NCBI GenBank assembly: GCA_035714085.1
Contig: DASTMP010000270.1
Span: forward strand, 39,902-103,901
DNA from: JAJVID01 sp035714085
Lineage (GTDB): Bacteria; Acidobacteriota; Blastocatellia; RBC074
Length of the DNA: 64,000 nt
Direction: 5' to 3'
Position 1 is the first letter of the stretch, and the number at the start of each line of letters is the position of its first letter. Made by a program: the position numbers and the translations under genes. Below the pieces are notes generated by a model. The model saw only the letters and a program-made list of their open reading frames with translations, was not told the DNA's origin and ran no database searches. Below are positions 1 to 8,068 of the stretch, piece after piece.

Positions 1-532
1 AGCGTCGCGCACTTCGCAGGCGCTGGTCAAGATACTCTTCCTGCGTCGATACGGTTTTCTGCCTGAATGCGCCGAACGAGCAATAGGGCATTCAGTAAAT
101 CCCCCGAATCTGTTCGATGACGCTGACGCCGCGCTGGTCATCGGCGATCCGGCGATGAGGCTGGCGGCGTCGGCGCATAGACTGGATCTGAAGATTTACG
201 ACCTGGCCGAAGAGTGGTGGGCGATGACGGGACTCCCCTGCGTCTTTGCCGTCTGGGCCGCGCGCGAAGACGTTTGCGACAGATCGTCCGGCCTGCCCGG
301 CCTAGTGGATGACCTCATCGCAGCCAAACACGAGGGCGTTAACCACATCGAGCGGATCGCAACACAATATGCGGCCGAGTTGGAATTGCCCAAAAGTGAG
401 TTACTCGATTACCTCTCACACAATGTCAATTACGATCTGGACGACGAGAACCTCCTAGGGATGGCGACCTATTTCGATCTGGCCCACGAATGCGGGCTGC
501 TCCCGCAACCGCGCTCAATGCTGTTCGTATGA
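1..532 (+). CDS. mqnA: Chorismate dehydratase MqnA, 3' part (5' end outside window)
   Basis: The reading frame is open from base 2 to the TGA at 530-532, giving 176 visible residues; the start lies before the window. The visible part begins with S-R-T-S followed by a hydrophobic helix and contains D-A-A-L-V-I-G-D, both typical of the MqnA family. MqnA removes water from chorismate to give 3-enolpyruvylbenzoate, the first step of the futalosine route to menaquinone. This is a cytoplasmic, periplasmic-binding-protein-like fold enzyme. Its stop overlaps the ATG of cofD (ATGA at 529-532), which suggests translational coupling. The identification is from remembered family motifs. Confidence 0.85.
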   Translation, partial: ASRTSQALVKILFLRRYGFLPECAERAIGHSVNPPNLFDDADAALVIGDPAMRLAASAHRLDLKIYDLAEEWWAMTGLPCVFAVWAAREDVCDRSSGLPGLVDDLIAAKHEGVNHIERIATQYAAELELPKSELLDYLSHNVNYDLDDENLLGMATYFDLAHECGLLPQPRSMLFV

Positions 533-1458
533 TCACTGCTTTGGCCGGCGGAGTCGGCGCTTCAAAATTCCTCGACGGGTTGAGCCGGGTCGCGCTGCCC
601 GAAGAGATCTCGATCATTGTCAACACGGGCGATGACATCGATATGTTCGGTCTGTACATCGCGCCAGACCTGGACATTGTCACCTACACGCTGGCCGGAG
701 TGGTCAACCCCGAAAACGGTTGGGGCCTGGCCGGTGACACTTTCAACTGCCTCGAACAACTCCTCGGCTACACGCAAACCGAACGCTGGTTTAACCTGGG
801 CGACCGCGACCTGGCCGCTCATATATTTCGCGCGCAGCAACTGAGGCTAGGGCGATCACTTTCGGAGGTCGCCGAACGGGTGCGAACGGCGCTCGGCGTC
901 AAATCGCGCATCCTTCCGATGACCGATACCCACACGCCCACGACGATCATCACCGATGAAGGCGAGATGCATTTTCAGGAATACCTGGTCAAACGCCGCG
1001 CCCAACCGAAAGTCGCCGGCATCCGCTTCGAAAACATTGAATCGGCGGAACCCGCTCCCGGAGTCGGCGAAGCCGTCCTGCGTTCCGACGCCATCATCAT
1101 CTGCCCCAGCAACCCGCTGATCAGCATAGGCCCGATCCTGGCCGTGCCTGGCATGCGCGACCTGCTCGAACGCGCGGAAGCGCCGGTGGCCGCGATCAGC
1201 CCGGTTGTCGGCGGCGCGTCGCTCAAAGGCCCCACCGACAGAATGCTCGCCGATCTCGGCATGCAGGTCTCGGCGGCGCAGGTCGCGCGGCTTTACTCCG
1301 ACATCGCTGACGTCTTCATCCTCGACATCCAGGACGAGGCGGCGAAGCGCGAGATCGAAAATTTGGGCTTGAAAGTTTGTGTGACTGATACAGTAATGAG
1401 CGGGCTGGAAGAGAAGATTAAACTTGCGGCATTCACTCTCGAAGCCCTCTCTTGTTAG
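529..1458 (+). CDS. cofD: CofD family 2-phospho-L-lactate (or PEP) transferase
   Basis: A 309-residue protein that opens with M-I-T-A-L-A-G-G-V-G-A-S-K-F-L-D-G-L, the signature N-terminus of CofD. CofD joins a guanylylated phospho-acid to the deazaflavin Fo to make F420-0 (or its dehydro form). Later motifs fit the family: a G-D-R-D-L segment near residue 86, T-D-T near 132 and C-P-S-N-P near 194. An in-frame ATG at 490 exists, but 529 is preferred because homology begins exactly there and it overlaps the mqnA stop. The other F420 genes (fbiC/cofGH, cofC, cofE) are not in the window. Whether the donor is phospholactate or PEP cannot be told from sequence. Confidence 0.88.
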   Translation: MITALAGGVGASKFLDGLSRVALPEEISIIVNTGDDIDMFGLYIAPDLDIVTYTLAGVVNPENGWGLAGDTFNCLEQLLGYTQTERWFNLGDRDLAAHIFRAQQLRLGRSLSEVAERVRTALGVKSRILPMTDTHTPTTIITDEGEMHFQEYLVKRRAQPKVAGIRFENIESAEPAPGVGEAVLRSDAIIICPSNPLISIGPILAVPGMRDLLERAEAPVAAISPVVGGASLKGPTDRMLADLGMQVSAAQVARLYSDIADVFILDIQDEAAKREIENLGLKVCVTDTVMSGLEEKIKLAAFTLEALSC

Positions 1459-1470
1459 CCGCCGAGGCGC

Positions 1471-2865
1471 CTATTCTTCTCTTTCGATTATCTTTCGCGC
1501 CGCTTCGATCGCGTCATCAAGCGTCACGACCTCTCCGTCGAGTTGCATCTCGTAAACCGCGCGGATGATTTCGCCGACTTGCGGGCCTGGCTGGAGTCCG
1601 AGGTCCAGGACGTGGCGGCCCATCAGCAGCTGGTTCGGCGGATGCTCTTCGACGCCGAGAGAGAGCGCGCGGGCGATGAACCATTCTTCGGCTTCGGGCT
1701 TGAAATCGCCTCTGCGCCCCAGGCAATCGGCGCGCGCGACCCGGTAGAGCAGATCGAGTTCGGTCTTCAAGGCCAATCGCCGGAACATCCCGTCGGTTAC
1801 CACTTCGGGGGTTTTGAACCATTGGTGAGGGACGGCATGGCATTCGACGAGCGCGAGCGTCTGCCGCCGCGCGTCGTAATTGTCGAAGGTGAAAAGTTTG
1901 AGCCGGTCGAGAAATCGCTCGGTAATCGCCACGCCCATCATCTCGTGCTCTCGCGCCTTGATCAGGCCACTCTCGACCTTCGTCGCATACGGCTTGGCCA
2001 AATCGTGGCCGAGCGCGGCGAGCATCACCGAAATCTGTTTCGGTCGCGGCAGATCGTCAATCAGCTTCCGCGCTTCGTCCAGAACCATTCCGGTGTGAAT
2101 GAAGACATCACCTTCGGGATGGGCGATGGGGTCTTGTGGGCAATCGATCAGGGCGTGAATCTCAGGCCAGAGTTTTTCGGTGACGCCGAGTTCACGCGCC
2201 GCCCAGAAGCCGAGCGAGGGCCGGCGCGATTGCAGCAGCCATTTTTCAACCTCGGCCCAGATCCTTTCCGCGGGCAGATCGGAAAGGTCGATCGTTCGAC
2301 ACAGCTCAATCGTCGCCGGATCGATCGAGTATTCGAAGCGCGCGGCGAATTGCATCGCGCGCAAAACTCGCAGGCTGTCCTCGACGAAAGTTTTCCGATC
2401 GACGACGCGGATGATTTTGTGGGATATGTCTTCGCGCCCACGGTAAGGATCGAGGATTTCGTCTGCGAGCGGGTCGTACATCATCGCGTTGATAGTGAAA
2501 TCGCGGCGGCGCGCGGCCTCCTCAAATCTCATCCACGGATCGCCCTCGATCACGAAGCCGCGATGCCCGCGGCCAGTCTTGGATTCGCGACGTGGAAGAC
2601 TGACATCGACGACGAAACTCTTTCTCAGCTCGCGGTCTCGCAATCTGACCTTGTAAACAGTGAACGCCTCGCCAACCGCATCCACTTTGCCGTGAGCTTC
2701 GATCAAGGAGCGCAAGGCCGGGGCTTCGAGTCCGTAAACTTCGATGTCGTAATCGACACTGTCTACACCGCGAGCGAAATCGCGCACCCATCCGCCGACG
2801 AGCAGCGCCCGCCCGCCCGCTTGCTTAACAGCTTCGCAAAGTTTGATAACGGCGCTTGAAATCAT
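1471..2865 (-). CDS. cca: CCA tRNA nucleotidyltransferase with HD domain
   Basis: A 464-residue class II nucleotidyltransferase/poly(A) polymerase-family protein. The head domain shows G-G-W-V-R-D at residues 24-29 and the metal-binding pair D-Y-D at 38-40. An RRDFTINAM-type motif follows near residue 120. The C-terminal half carries an HD phosphohydrolase domain with A-A-L-G-H-D-L-A-K. It adds or repairs the 3' CCA end of tRNAs. The start was set at the ATG at 2863-2865, since the longer frame would begin inside the ccacagag hairpin just upstream. It converges with cofD, leaving 12 bases between the stops. A poly(A) polymerase role is the main alternative. Confidence 0.9.
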   Translation of the reverse strand: MISSAVIKLCEAVKQAGGRALLVGGWVRDFARGVDSVDYDIEVYGLEAPALRSLIEAHGKVDAVGEAFTVYKVRLRDRELRKSFVVDVSLPRRESKTGRGHRGFVIEGDPWMRFEEAARRRDFTINAMMYDPLADEILDPYRGREDISHKIIRVVDRKTFVEDSLRVLRAMQFAARFEYSIDPATIELCRTIDLSDLPAERIWAEVEKWLLQSRRPSLGFWAARELGVTEKLWPEIHALIDCPQDPIAHPEGDVFIHTGMVLDEARKLIDDLPRPKQISVMLAALGHDLAKPYATKVESGLIKAREHEMMGVAITERFLDRLKLFTFDNYDARRQTLALVECHAVPHQWFKTPEVVTDGMFRRLALKTELDLLYRVARADCLGRRGDFKPEAEEWFIARALSLGVEEHPPNQLLMGRHVLDLGLQPGPQVGEIIRAVYEMQLDGEVVTLDDAIEAARKIIEREE

Positions 2866-2877
2866 GACTGATGAATC

Positions 2878-2942
2878 GCCACAGAGCCACAGAGCCACAG
2901 AGAAAGTTTCTCTGTGGCTCTGTGGCTCTGTGGCTCTGTGGC
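2878..2942. repeat. Hairpin element, word gccacaga(g)
   Basis: The left arm at 2878-2905 holds three copies of a gccacagag word. The right arm at 2907-2942 is its exact complement plus one extra copy. The stem is 28 bp with a one-base centre. It lies between the divergently read edge of cca and the 3' end of gatA. Without a T-tract it is not a standard intrinsic terminator. The same word family returns at 40499-40638 and 50192-50292. Confidence 0.9.
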
Positions 2943-2954
2943 AAAGTCTTTGAT

Positions 2955-4376
2955 TTAGGCCAGTTCGTGAGCATAGGCCGCATTGAGCAGCCGCGCTTCG
3001 TCGAAATGGTTACCGATCAACTGCAACCCAATCGGCAATCCCGCGCCCGATTGGCCGCATGGAATGCTGACCGCGGGAACTCCCGCCAGGTTGACCGTCA
3101 CCGTGAAAATATCGTTCAGATACATCGCCAGCGGGTCATTCGATTTTTCCCCGATCTTGAAGGCCGGGGTTGGCGCGGTCGGCGTTGCGATCACGTCGCA
3201 CTTCTTGAACGCCTCAGCGAAATCGTTCGCCAGCATTGAACGCACACGTTGCGCCTTGTCATAGTAGGCGTCGTAATACCCCGACGACAAGACGAACGTG
3301 CCGAGCATGATTCGCCGCTTGACCTCGGCTCCGAAGCCTTCATCGCGAGTCTTGCGATACATTTCCGACAGGGCGCGCGCCTCTTCGGCGCGAAAGCCGT
3401 AGCGAACGCCGTCGTAGCGCGCCAGGTTCGACGAGGCTTCGGCCGTGGCGATAATGTAATAGACCGCGATCACATATTTCATATGCGGCAAACTGACCTC
3501 GACTATCTCGGCGCCGCGGTCGGCCAATTTGCGAATCCCGGCCTCGACCTTCTCCTTCACCTCCGGATCGAGGCCTTCGCCGAAACATTCGGGCGGCGCT
3601 CCTACTCGCATCCCCTTGACGTCGCCGTTGAGCGCGCTCAGATAATCGGGGATGGCCACATTGGCCGAAGTCGAATCGCAGCGGTCGTGGCCCGAAATGA
3701 CTTGGAGCGCGCGCGCCGCGTCGCTGACGTTATTCGCGAACGGCCCTATCTGATCCAGCGACGATGCGAACGCTACCAGACCGTAACGCGAGACCCGCCC
3801 ATAGGTGGGCTTCAACCCGATGACGCCGCAGAAGGACGCCGGTTGGCGGATCGAGCCGCCCGTGTCCGAGCCTAACGCGATAGGCGTATGCCCCGCCGCG
3901 ACCGCGACCGCCGAACCGCCCGAGCTTCCACCAGGCACAAACTCCTGGTTGACGGGATGGCGCACGGGGCCGAAAGCGGAATTCTCAGTCGAACTACCCA
4001 TCGCAAATTCATCCAGGTTGGTTTTGCCGACAATGATCGCCCCGGCCTCTTCGAGCTTCTTGACGGCCGTCGCGGTGTAAGGCGGAATATAATTGCCCAG
4101 GATGCGCGAGCCGCATGTCGTGCGAACGTCGGTTATGAGCATGTTGTCTTTGACCGCGACGGGAACGCCTGCCAGCGGTTTCCGCCGGATCGCCTCTTGA
4201 ATATCGGCATCCATCGCGGCGGCCCGCTTCAAAGCCGATTCGCGGTTGATCGTGATATAGGCGTTAAGCCGGTCATTATCCCTTTCAATCCGATCAAGGG
4301 CGCCGCGGCAAACCTCGCTCGGGCTGGATTGGCCCGAAGCGTAGAGCTTATGAAGTTCTGCGATAGTCAGATTCAT
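2955..4376 (-). CDS. gatA: Asp/Glu-tRNA amidotransferase subunit A
   Basis: A 473-residue amidase-signature protein. The Ser-cisSer-Lys triad is visible: K76 in V-A-V-K-D-N, S151 in G-G-S-S-G-G-S and S175 in D-T-G-G-S-I-R-Q. Spacing matches characterised GatA proteins with a small offset. GatA releases ammonia from glutamine for the GatB transamidation of Glu-tRNA(Gln) or Asp-tRNA(Asn). gatC lies upstream on the same strand, separated by a small NTF2-like gene; gatB is not in the window. Full length and intact. Confidence 0.95.
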   Translation of the reverse strand: MNLTIAELHKLYASGQSSPSEVCRGALDRIERDNDRLNAYITINRESALKRAAAMDADIQEAIRRKPLAGVPVAVKDNMLITDVRTTCGSRILGNYIPPYTATAVKKLEEAGAIIVGKTNLDEFAMGSSTENSAFGPVRHPVNQEFVPGGSSGGSAVAVAAGHTPIALGSDTGGSIRQPASFCGVIGLKPTYGRVSRYGLVAFASSLDQIGPFANNVSDAARALQVISGHDRCDSTSANVAIPDYLSALNGDVKGMRVGAPPECFGEGLDPEVKEKVEAGIRKLADRGAEIVEVSLPHMKYVIAVYYIIATAEASSNLARYDGVRYGFRAEEARALSEMYRKTRDEGFGAEVKRRIMLGTFVLSSGYYDAYYDKAQRVRSMLANDFAEAFKKCDVIATPTAPTPAFKIGEKSNDPLAMYLNDIFTVTVNLAGVPAVSIPCGQSGAGLPIGLQLIGNHFDEARLLNAAYAHELA

Positions 4377-4400
4377 GGTTATTATCGGCGGGTATCCGGT

Positions 4401-4844
4401 TCAGGAGCGCTGATCCGGCGCTTGAGGTAAATCCACGGCATGCGCCAGCGAAAGCATCCATTTATCTTTCTGTTTTACAAAGACGTCGGTAAATGCGACT
4501 GCGCTGGTCTCTTCCTTGCCCTCGCCGCTCGCCGTCTTGGCGATCTGCAATCCGGTAACCACGGCCAGGTTCCCATAAACATTCACTTTCAACTCTTCGC
4601 CTCGAATCGAAATGATTTCGCAGGGGAATTTAGCGCAGAGTTTGAGGAAATCGTCTCTGGTGACTTCCTGGCCCGGGCTTCGGTAGACGAAATCTTCCGT
4701 CAGAACGCGTTCGAGAACGCTCGCATCCCGGCCCTTGACCGCGCCGAATATCTCTTCTTCGAGAAGCAGGATCGCCTGCTGCGCCTCGGTCGATTTTTCG
4801 CTGTTTTTGTTCGATGTGGACGCCAGTTCAACCTCCAATAACAC
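4401..4844 (-). CDS. Small NTF2-like (DUF4440/SnoaL-type) protein inside the gatCA operon
   Basis: The frame encodes about 147 residues with a helix (E-A-Q-Q-A-I-L-L-L-E-E-E-I), then the L-T-E-D-F-V-Y-R-S-P pattern and curved-sheet strands typical of DUF4440/NTF2-like folds. The start is uncertain. A GTG at 4844 would overlap the end of gatC by 17 bases in another frame. A CTG at 4826 sits five bases after a GGAGG that lies in the last codons of gatC. The frame stays open further upstream inside gatC, but that is the antisense-free shadow of gatC and not likely coding. Its place between gatC and gatA suggests co-translation. Function unknown; no catalytic residues can be claimed. Confidence 0.65.
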   Translation of the reverse strand: MLLEVELASTSNKNSEKSTEAQQAILLLEEEIFGAVKGRDASVLERVLTEDFVYRSPGQEVTRDDFLKLCAKFPCEIISIRGEELKVNVYGNLAVVTGLQIAKTASGEGKEETSAVAFTDVFVKQKDKWMLSLAHAVDLPQAPDQRS

Positions 4845-5130
4845 GCGGAACCAGAAAATGGCCCTCGTCGCTATCCGGCGCTTGCTCCAACGCCTTTTGC
4901 TGTCCGAGGCTCGGCTCGATTTTGTCGTCGCGCGCGGCGTAGGAAATTTCGACCGCGCCCGCGCTCTGATTACGCCAGGGTTCGACCGCTGACGTGTCAA
5001 GTTCATTGAGCTGATCGACATATTCGACGATCGCCGCGAGCTGATTTGAAAAAAGCTCTTTCTCTTCGGCCGTCAGTTCGAGGTTGGCCAATGCGGCGAC
5101 CTTTTCAACTTCAGACTGTGTGATAGGCAT
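4828..5130 (-). CDS. gatC: Asp/Glu-tRNA amidotransferase subunit C
   Basis: A 100-residue GatC. The N-terminus M-P-I-T-Q-S-E-V-E-K-V-A-A-L-A-N-L is diagnostic, and the C-terminal belt ends in G-H-F-L-V-P-R-V-I, as is usual for the family. GatC wraps between GatA and GatB and stabilises the complex. The ATG at 5128-5130 was chosen over an upstream one that would lie in the hairpin at 5141-5211. The end overlaps the start region of the NTF2-like gene. The operon order is gatC, NTF2-like, gatA. Confidence 0.93.
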   Translation of the reverse strand: MPITQSEVEKVAALANLELTAEEKELFSNQLAAIVEYVDQLNELDTSAVEPWRNQSAGAVEISYAARDDKIEPSLGQQKALEQAPDSDEGHFLVPRVIGG

Positions 5131-5140
5131 GATCTTTCGG

Positions 5141-5211
5141 GAGTGGGGAGTAAGGAGTGGGTAATGGGATATTTTCCCATTACCCACTCCTTACTCTCCA
5201 TTCCCCACTAT
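5141..5211. repeat. Hairpin element, heptamer-like words (ggagtgg / ggaatgg)
   Basis: Left arm words of the gggagtggg/taaggagtggg type (5141-5169) are followed by their complement (5175-5211). The core stem agtaaggagtgggtaatggga at 5149-5169 pairs perfectly with 5175-5195. It lies between the DUF721 gene and gatC. Its right arm overlaps the last codons of the DUF721 gene. Confidence 0.85.
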
Positions 5212-5652
5212 TCTTCTTTCCAAACATTTCGCCGCCGCGCGCAGGAACTGTTCACGCAGCGAGTCGTCTTTGATTCGGCCGGCGGCGGACATAAGCTCCG
5301 CCTCGATCTCTTCAGTATGACGCCACTCGAATCTCTTTAGGTCCGGCGGGCGCGAGCCGAGCACGGTTCCGCGGTCAATGCGGAATTCGATGAAGGTCAC
5401 GTAGGGGCCGCCGAGCAGCGAATTTATCCTGAACAAGTACTGGCCGCTCAGCCGCTCCATCTGGTTTTTCCAGGTCAGGTCGAGCGTCGCGATGACCAGG
5501 CGCTTTTGATAGAGCTGAAAGGGAACGCAATTGTATGCGACCTGCGGGCCTGCCACAGCGCGCCACACGACGAACGCCGCCTGTTCTCGCACCTCTTCGT
5601 TGTCGCCCGAAAGGCGGAGCATCATCGGCAGCATTTTGAGCAGGCTGTTCAT
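5191..5652 (-). CDS. DUF721 / DciA-like protein
   Basis: A 153-residue protein with the DUF721 layout: an N-terminal helical part, then W-R-A-V-A-G-P, a short sheet with the L-x-W-K-N-Q-M-E-R-L-S pattern, and an I-x-F-R-I-strand near residue 95. In other bacteria DUF721 proteins include DciA, which helps load the replicative helicase; assigning that role here is an inference. The ATG at 5650-5652 was preferred because an earlier one lies in the hairpin upstream. The last eight residues (R-R-I-V-G-N-G-E) are read from the next hairpin element, so the tail is repeat-derived. Confidence 0.7.
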   Translation of the reverse strand: MNSLLKMLPMMLRLSGDNEEVREQAAFVVWRAVAGPQVAYNCVPFQLYQKRLVIATLDLTWKNQMERLSGQYLFRINSLLGGPYVTFIEFRIDRGTVLGSRPPDLKRFEWRHTEEIEAELMSAAGRIKDDSLREQFLRAAAKCLERRIVGNGE

Positions 5653-5654
5653 AA

Positions 5655-5741
5655 TGCAGGGGAGTGGGGAATGGGGAGTGGGGAGTGGGAATAGCATCTT
5701 TTCTCCATTCCCCATTCCCTATTCCCTATTCCCCACTCCCG
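5655..5741. repeat. Hairpin element, words gggagtgg / ggaatgg
   Basis: Left arm: tandem ggggagtggggaatgggg-type words at about 5658-5690. Right arm: their complements at about 5701-5741. It lies in the 90-base gap between the tetraheme protein gene and the DUF721 gene. Same word family as 5141-5211, 7969-8064, 31746-31805 and 42108-42197. Confidence 0.85.
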
Positions 5742-5743
5742 CC

Positions 5744-7342
5744 TCACTTCTTCCTCACTCGCCGCTTGGCGCCGGGGCGCGTTTTTTCCGGCGCGGCCTC
5801 GGGCTTGATCGAATTCTTGTGCGCGATGACCGGCCAATACTTCTCGAAGTCAAAGTCGGGACTGTTGTCGCGGTCGTGGCAGACCAGACAGCTCTGGTTT
5901 TTCGGCGGCGTTTTGTAATTTCCGGCAGTCGGCGCCTTGATGTGTTCGGCGCCGGGACCGTGGCAAGATTCGCAATGTACGTTGGCGAATTGCGGCGTGG
6001 CTTTAACGCTGACGAACCCTTGATCGCGGAAGCCGAGAGAGTGACAGCCGACACAATTGCCGTCAAACATCCTTTGCTTCTCTTCCAGCGCGGCGAACGC
6101 ATGCGAATGGCGAGAATTTTTCCAGACCTCGTATTCGGCCTTGTGGCACTGAGCGCAGGATTCCGACAGCGAGAACGGCGTATTCAGCGGCTTTCCGGCG
6201 ATCACCGCGGCCTCCTCTTCGGCCAATCGCGTCTGAACCACATCGATCTCCTTGCGCGCGCTGGATGTGATCTCGGCCATCTGCGGGTCGTCAGGAATGA
6301 TTTCATCCAGCTCGACGTATCGCGCGGTGAAGCGTTCGACCACGCCATCCGCGTCGGTGTAAAACCGCAGTTCGCCCAGATGCTTGGTCTCTTTGGCCGC
6401 GTAAACGATCATCGTGTTGTTGACCTGCTTCGGATCGAAGACGATTCCCCGCTCCTCAGCGGCGATGATCAGATCGAGGTCGGGGTTCTGCATCGCAAGC
6501 TTGTTGATCGTCAGCAACTTCAGGTAGCCGACGATGACGGTGACATCGGCCTTGTCGCGGACTTCCGCCAACGCGGCTTTCGCCGCGGCGAGCGGATCGT
6601 CAATCACGAAACCGCTCTTCGCAACCAGGTCTTTACGCTCGTCCGGCGCCACGTCGCTCAGACCGATGAAGGCTATGCGAACCGGCTGAGATAATCTCTT
6701 GCCAGTGACGATTTTGATGACGTAAGGCGCGGGAGCCGCGAGACTCGCTCCGCCGGCGTTTATGGGTTTGACATTGGCCGAAATCAGAGATGACTTTTCC
6801 GGCTTGAGGTTCGCGTCCGGCTTCAGCATAGAGCGTGCGTAAAGCAAATCGTGGAAGCCCAGGTTGACCACATCCAGGCCCATCGCCTCGTTCGCGCGGA
6901 CGATCCAATCGTTCATCAACTTCGCGTCGGCGCGCAAATCCGTCCCTTCGAGATTCAGGTCGTCGCTGAAGATGTATCCGGCGTCAACCTGAAGGATCGC
7001 CGCGTCGGGGCTGCGCTTGCGGAAGGCGTTGATGTAGCCCGTCCGTCGCGCCACACCGCCAAGCGGGTGAATCGGGCAACCGCAAACCTCCAGATTGCCG
7101 CGGATGCCCATCGAATAAAACAGAACTATTCCATAGCCGTCGTCCCCGTCCAAACGATCCTCGAGCGTGCCCGATGGGGCGGGCTTCTTCGCCAACGCCT
7201 CACGCTCCTGTTGGTTTTTTTGGGGAGGCTGCGGCGTTTGAGTTAAAGAGAGGGCGCGAGTCGATGCCCGGTCGATGATTATCGCGGCGAGAGCGAAAAG
7301 GCAGATGAGAGTCAGCGAGATAATTCGTTTGCTGTTAGACAT
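5744..7342 (-). CDS. Exported 5'-nucleotidase/metallophosphoesterase-like protein with tetraheme cytochrome tail
   Basis: A 532-residue exported protein. A hydrophobic signal segment covers residues 8-25. Residues about 70-380 resemble the UshA/YchR-type metallophosphoesterase fold (G-N-L-E-V-C-G-C, then L-Q-V-D-A-G near 125 and I-V-G-Y-L-K near 265). The C-terminal part carries four heme-binding motifs: C-A-Q-C-H at 396, C-V-G-C-H at 430, C-E-S-C-H at 457 and C-L-V-C-H at 485, with extra histidines as possible distal ligands. This is the pattern of cytochrome c-554/multiheme proteins. It probably acts in the periplasm in electron transfer. The very basic tail (K-R-R-V-R-K-K) is unusual. The enzymatic role of the phosphoesterase-like half is not established: several classical metal ligands are not evident. 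Confidence 0.75.
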   Translation of the reverse strand: MSNSKRIISLTLICLFALAAIIIDRASTRALSLTQTPQPPQKNQQEREALAKKPAPSGTLEDRLDGDDGYGIVLFYSMGIRGNLEVCGCPIHPLGGVARRTGYINAFRKRSPDAAILQVDAGYIFSDDLNLEGTDLRADAKLMNDWIVRANEAMGLDVVNLGFHDLLYARSMLKPDANLKPEKSSLISANVKPINAGGASLAAPAPYVIKIVTGKRLSQPVRIAFIGLSDVAPDERKDLVAKSGFVIDDPLAAAKAALAEVRDKADVTVIVGYLKLLTINKLAMQNPDLDLIIAAEERGIVFDPKQVNNTMIVYAAKETKHLGELRFYTDADGVVERFTARYVELDEIIPDDPQMAEITSSARKEIDVVQTRLAEEEAAVIAGKPLNTPFSLSESCAQCHKAEYEVWKNSRHSHAFAALEEKQRMFDGNCVGCHSLGFRDQGFVSVKATPQFANVHCESCHGPGAEHIKAPTAGNYKTPPKNQSCLVCHDRDNSPDFDFEKYWPVIAHKNSIKPEAAPEKTRPGAKRRVRKK

Positions 7343-7419
7343 AACCCCTGCTCTATGATGAAATCAGCGCGTTTCAGGGAACGGATAGTGTAGACAAAAA
7401 GCGTTGTAGCGACAAGCTT

Positions 7420-8025
7420 ATGCTGATTTTAGCTTCCTCATCCCCGCGCCGCGCTGAGCTATTGCGGGCCGCGGGAATCGATTTCACAGTTCGGGCCGCC
7501 GGCGTTGACGAGGCGATCACGCCGAATGAACCGCCACGCGATTACGTTGTGCGACTGTCGCGCGAAAAAGCTCGCGCTGTCATCAGTGGCGATGAATTGG
7601 CGCTAGGCGCCGACACCACCGTCGTCATTAATGGAGAGATAATCGGCAAGCCCGCGGACGCGGAAGAGGCCGGACGAATGTTGCGCGCTTTGAGCGGGCA
7701 ATGGCACGAGGTGCTGACCGGCGTCACACTGGCGCGCGCGGACCGGATCATTTCCGACGTCTCCTCGACGCGCGTCAAGTTCGCCGAGCTTAGCGACGCT
7801 GAAATAAAATGGTACGTCTCCACCGGAGAACCGATGGACAAAGCTGGGGCTTACGCCATCCAGGGCCACGCGTCGCTCTTCGTCGAAAGCATCGAAGGCA
7901 GTTACTCAAACGTCGTCGGCCTGCCGATGCAGTTGACTTATCAAATGGCCAGGCGGATGGGAGTCGAGTTAGTAGGGAATAGGGAGTGGGGAGTGGGGAG
8001 TGGGGAATCAGGAGTCGAAGAATAA
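7420..8025 (+). CDS. maf: Maf-family nucleotide pyrophosphatase
   Basis: A 201-residue Maf protein. The start M-L-I-L-A-S-S-S-P-R-R-A-E-L-L is the family signature; later G-A-D-T-T-V-V (near 66) and G-x-A-G-A-Y-A-I-Q-G (near 143) match the active site. Members hydrolyse dTTP/UTP or modified nucleotides and were first linked to septum formation. The last 17 or so residues (N-R-E-W-G-V-G-S-G-E...) are read from the hairpin element that follows, so the native protein probably ended near residue 184. It converges with ribA. Confidence 0.92.
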   Translation: MLILASSSPRRAELLRAAGIDFTVRAAGVDEAITPNEPPRDYVVRLSREKARAVISGDELALGADTTVVINGEIIGKPADAEEAGRMLRALSGQWHEVLTGVTLARADRIISDVSSTRVKFAELSDAEIKWYVSTGEPMDKAGAYAIQGHASLFVESIEGSYSNVVGLPMQLTYQMARRMGVELVGNREWGVGSGESGVEE

Positions 8026-8064
8026 TTTCTTTGCCCCCACTCCCTATTCCCCATTCCCTACTCA
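7969..8064. repeat. Hairpin element, words gggagtgg / gggaatag
   Basis: Left arm with gggaatagggagtggggagtgggg words at about 7974-8011, right arm with the complement at about 8038-8060. It sits between the convergent maf and ribA genes. The left arm is translated as the C-terminal tail of Maf, including its stop codon. Confidence 0.85.
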
Positions 8065-8068
8065 TTAC

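Noticed and set aside
1543..2859. A long open frame on the plus strand opposite cca.
   Set aside because: cca on the other strand has clear motifs over the whole length. The opposite frame is open only because of GC-rich codon bias and has no recognisable domain.
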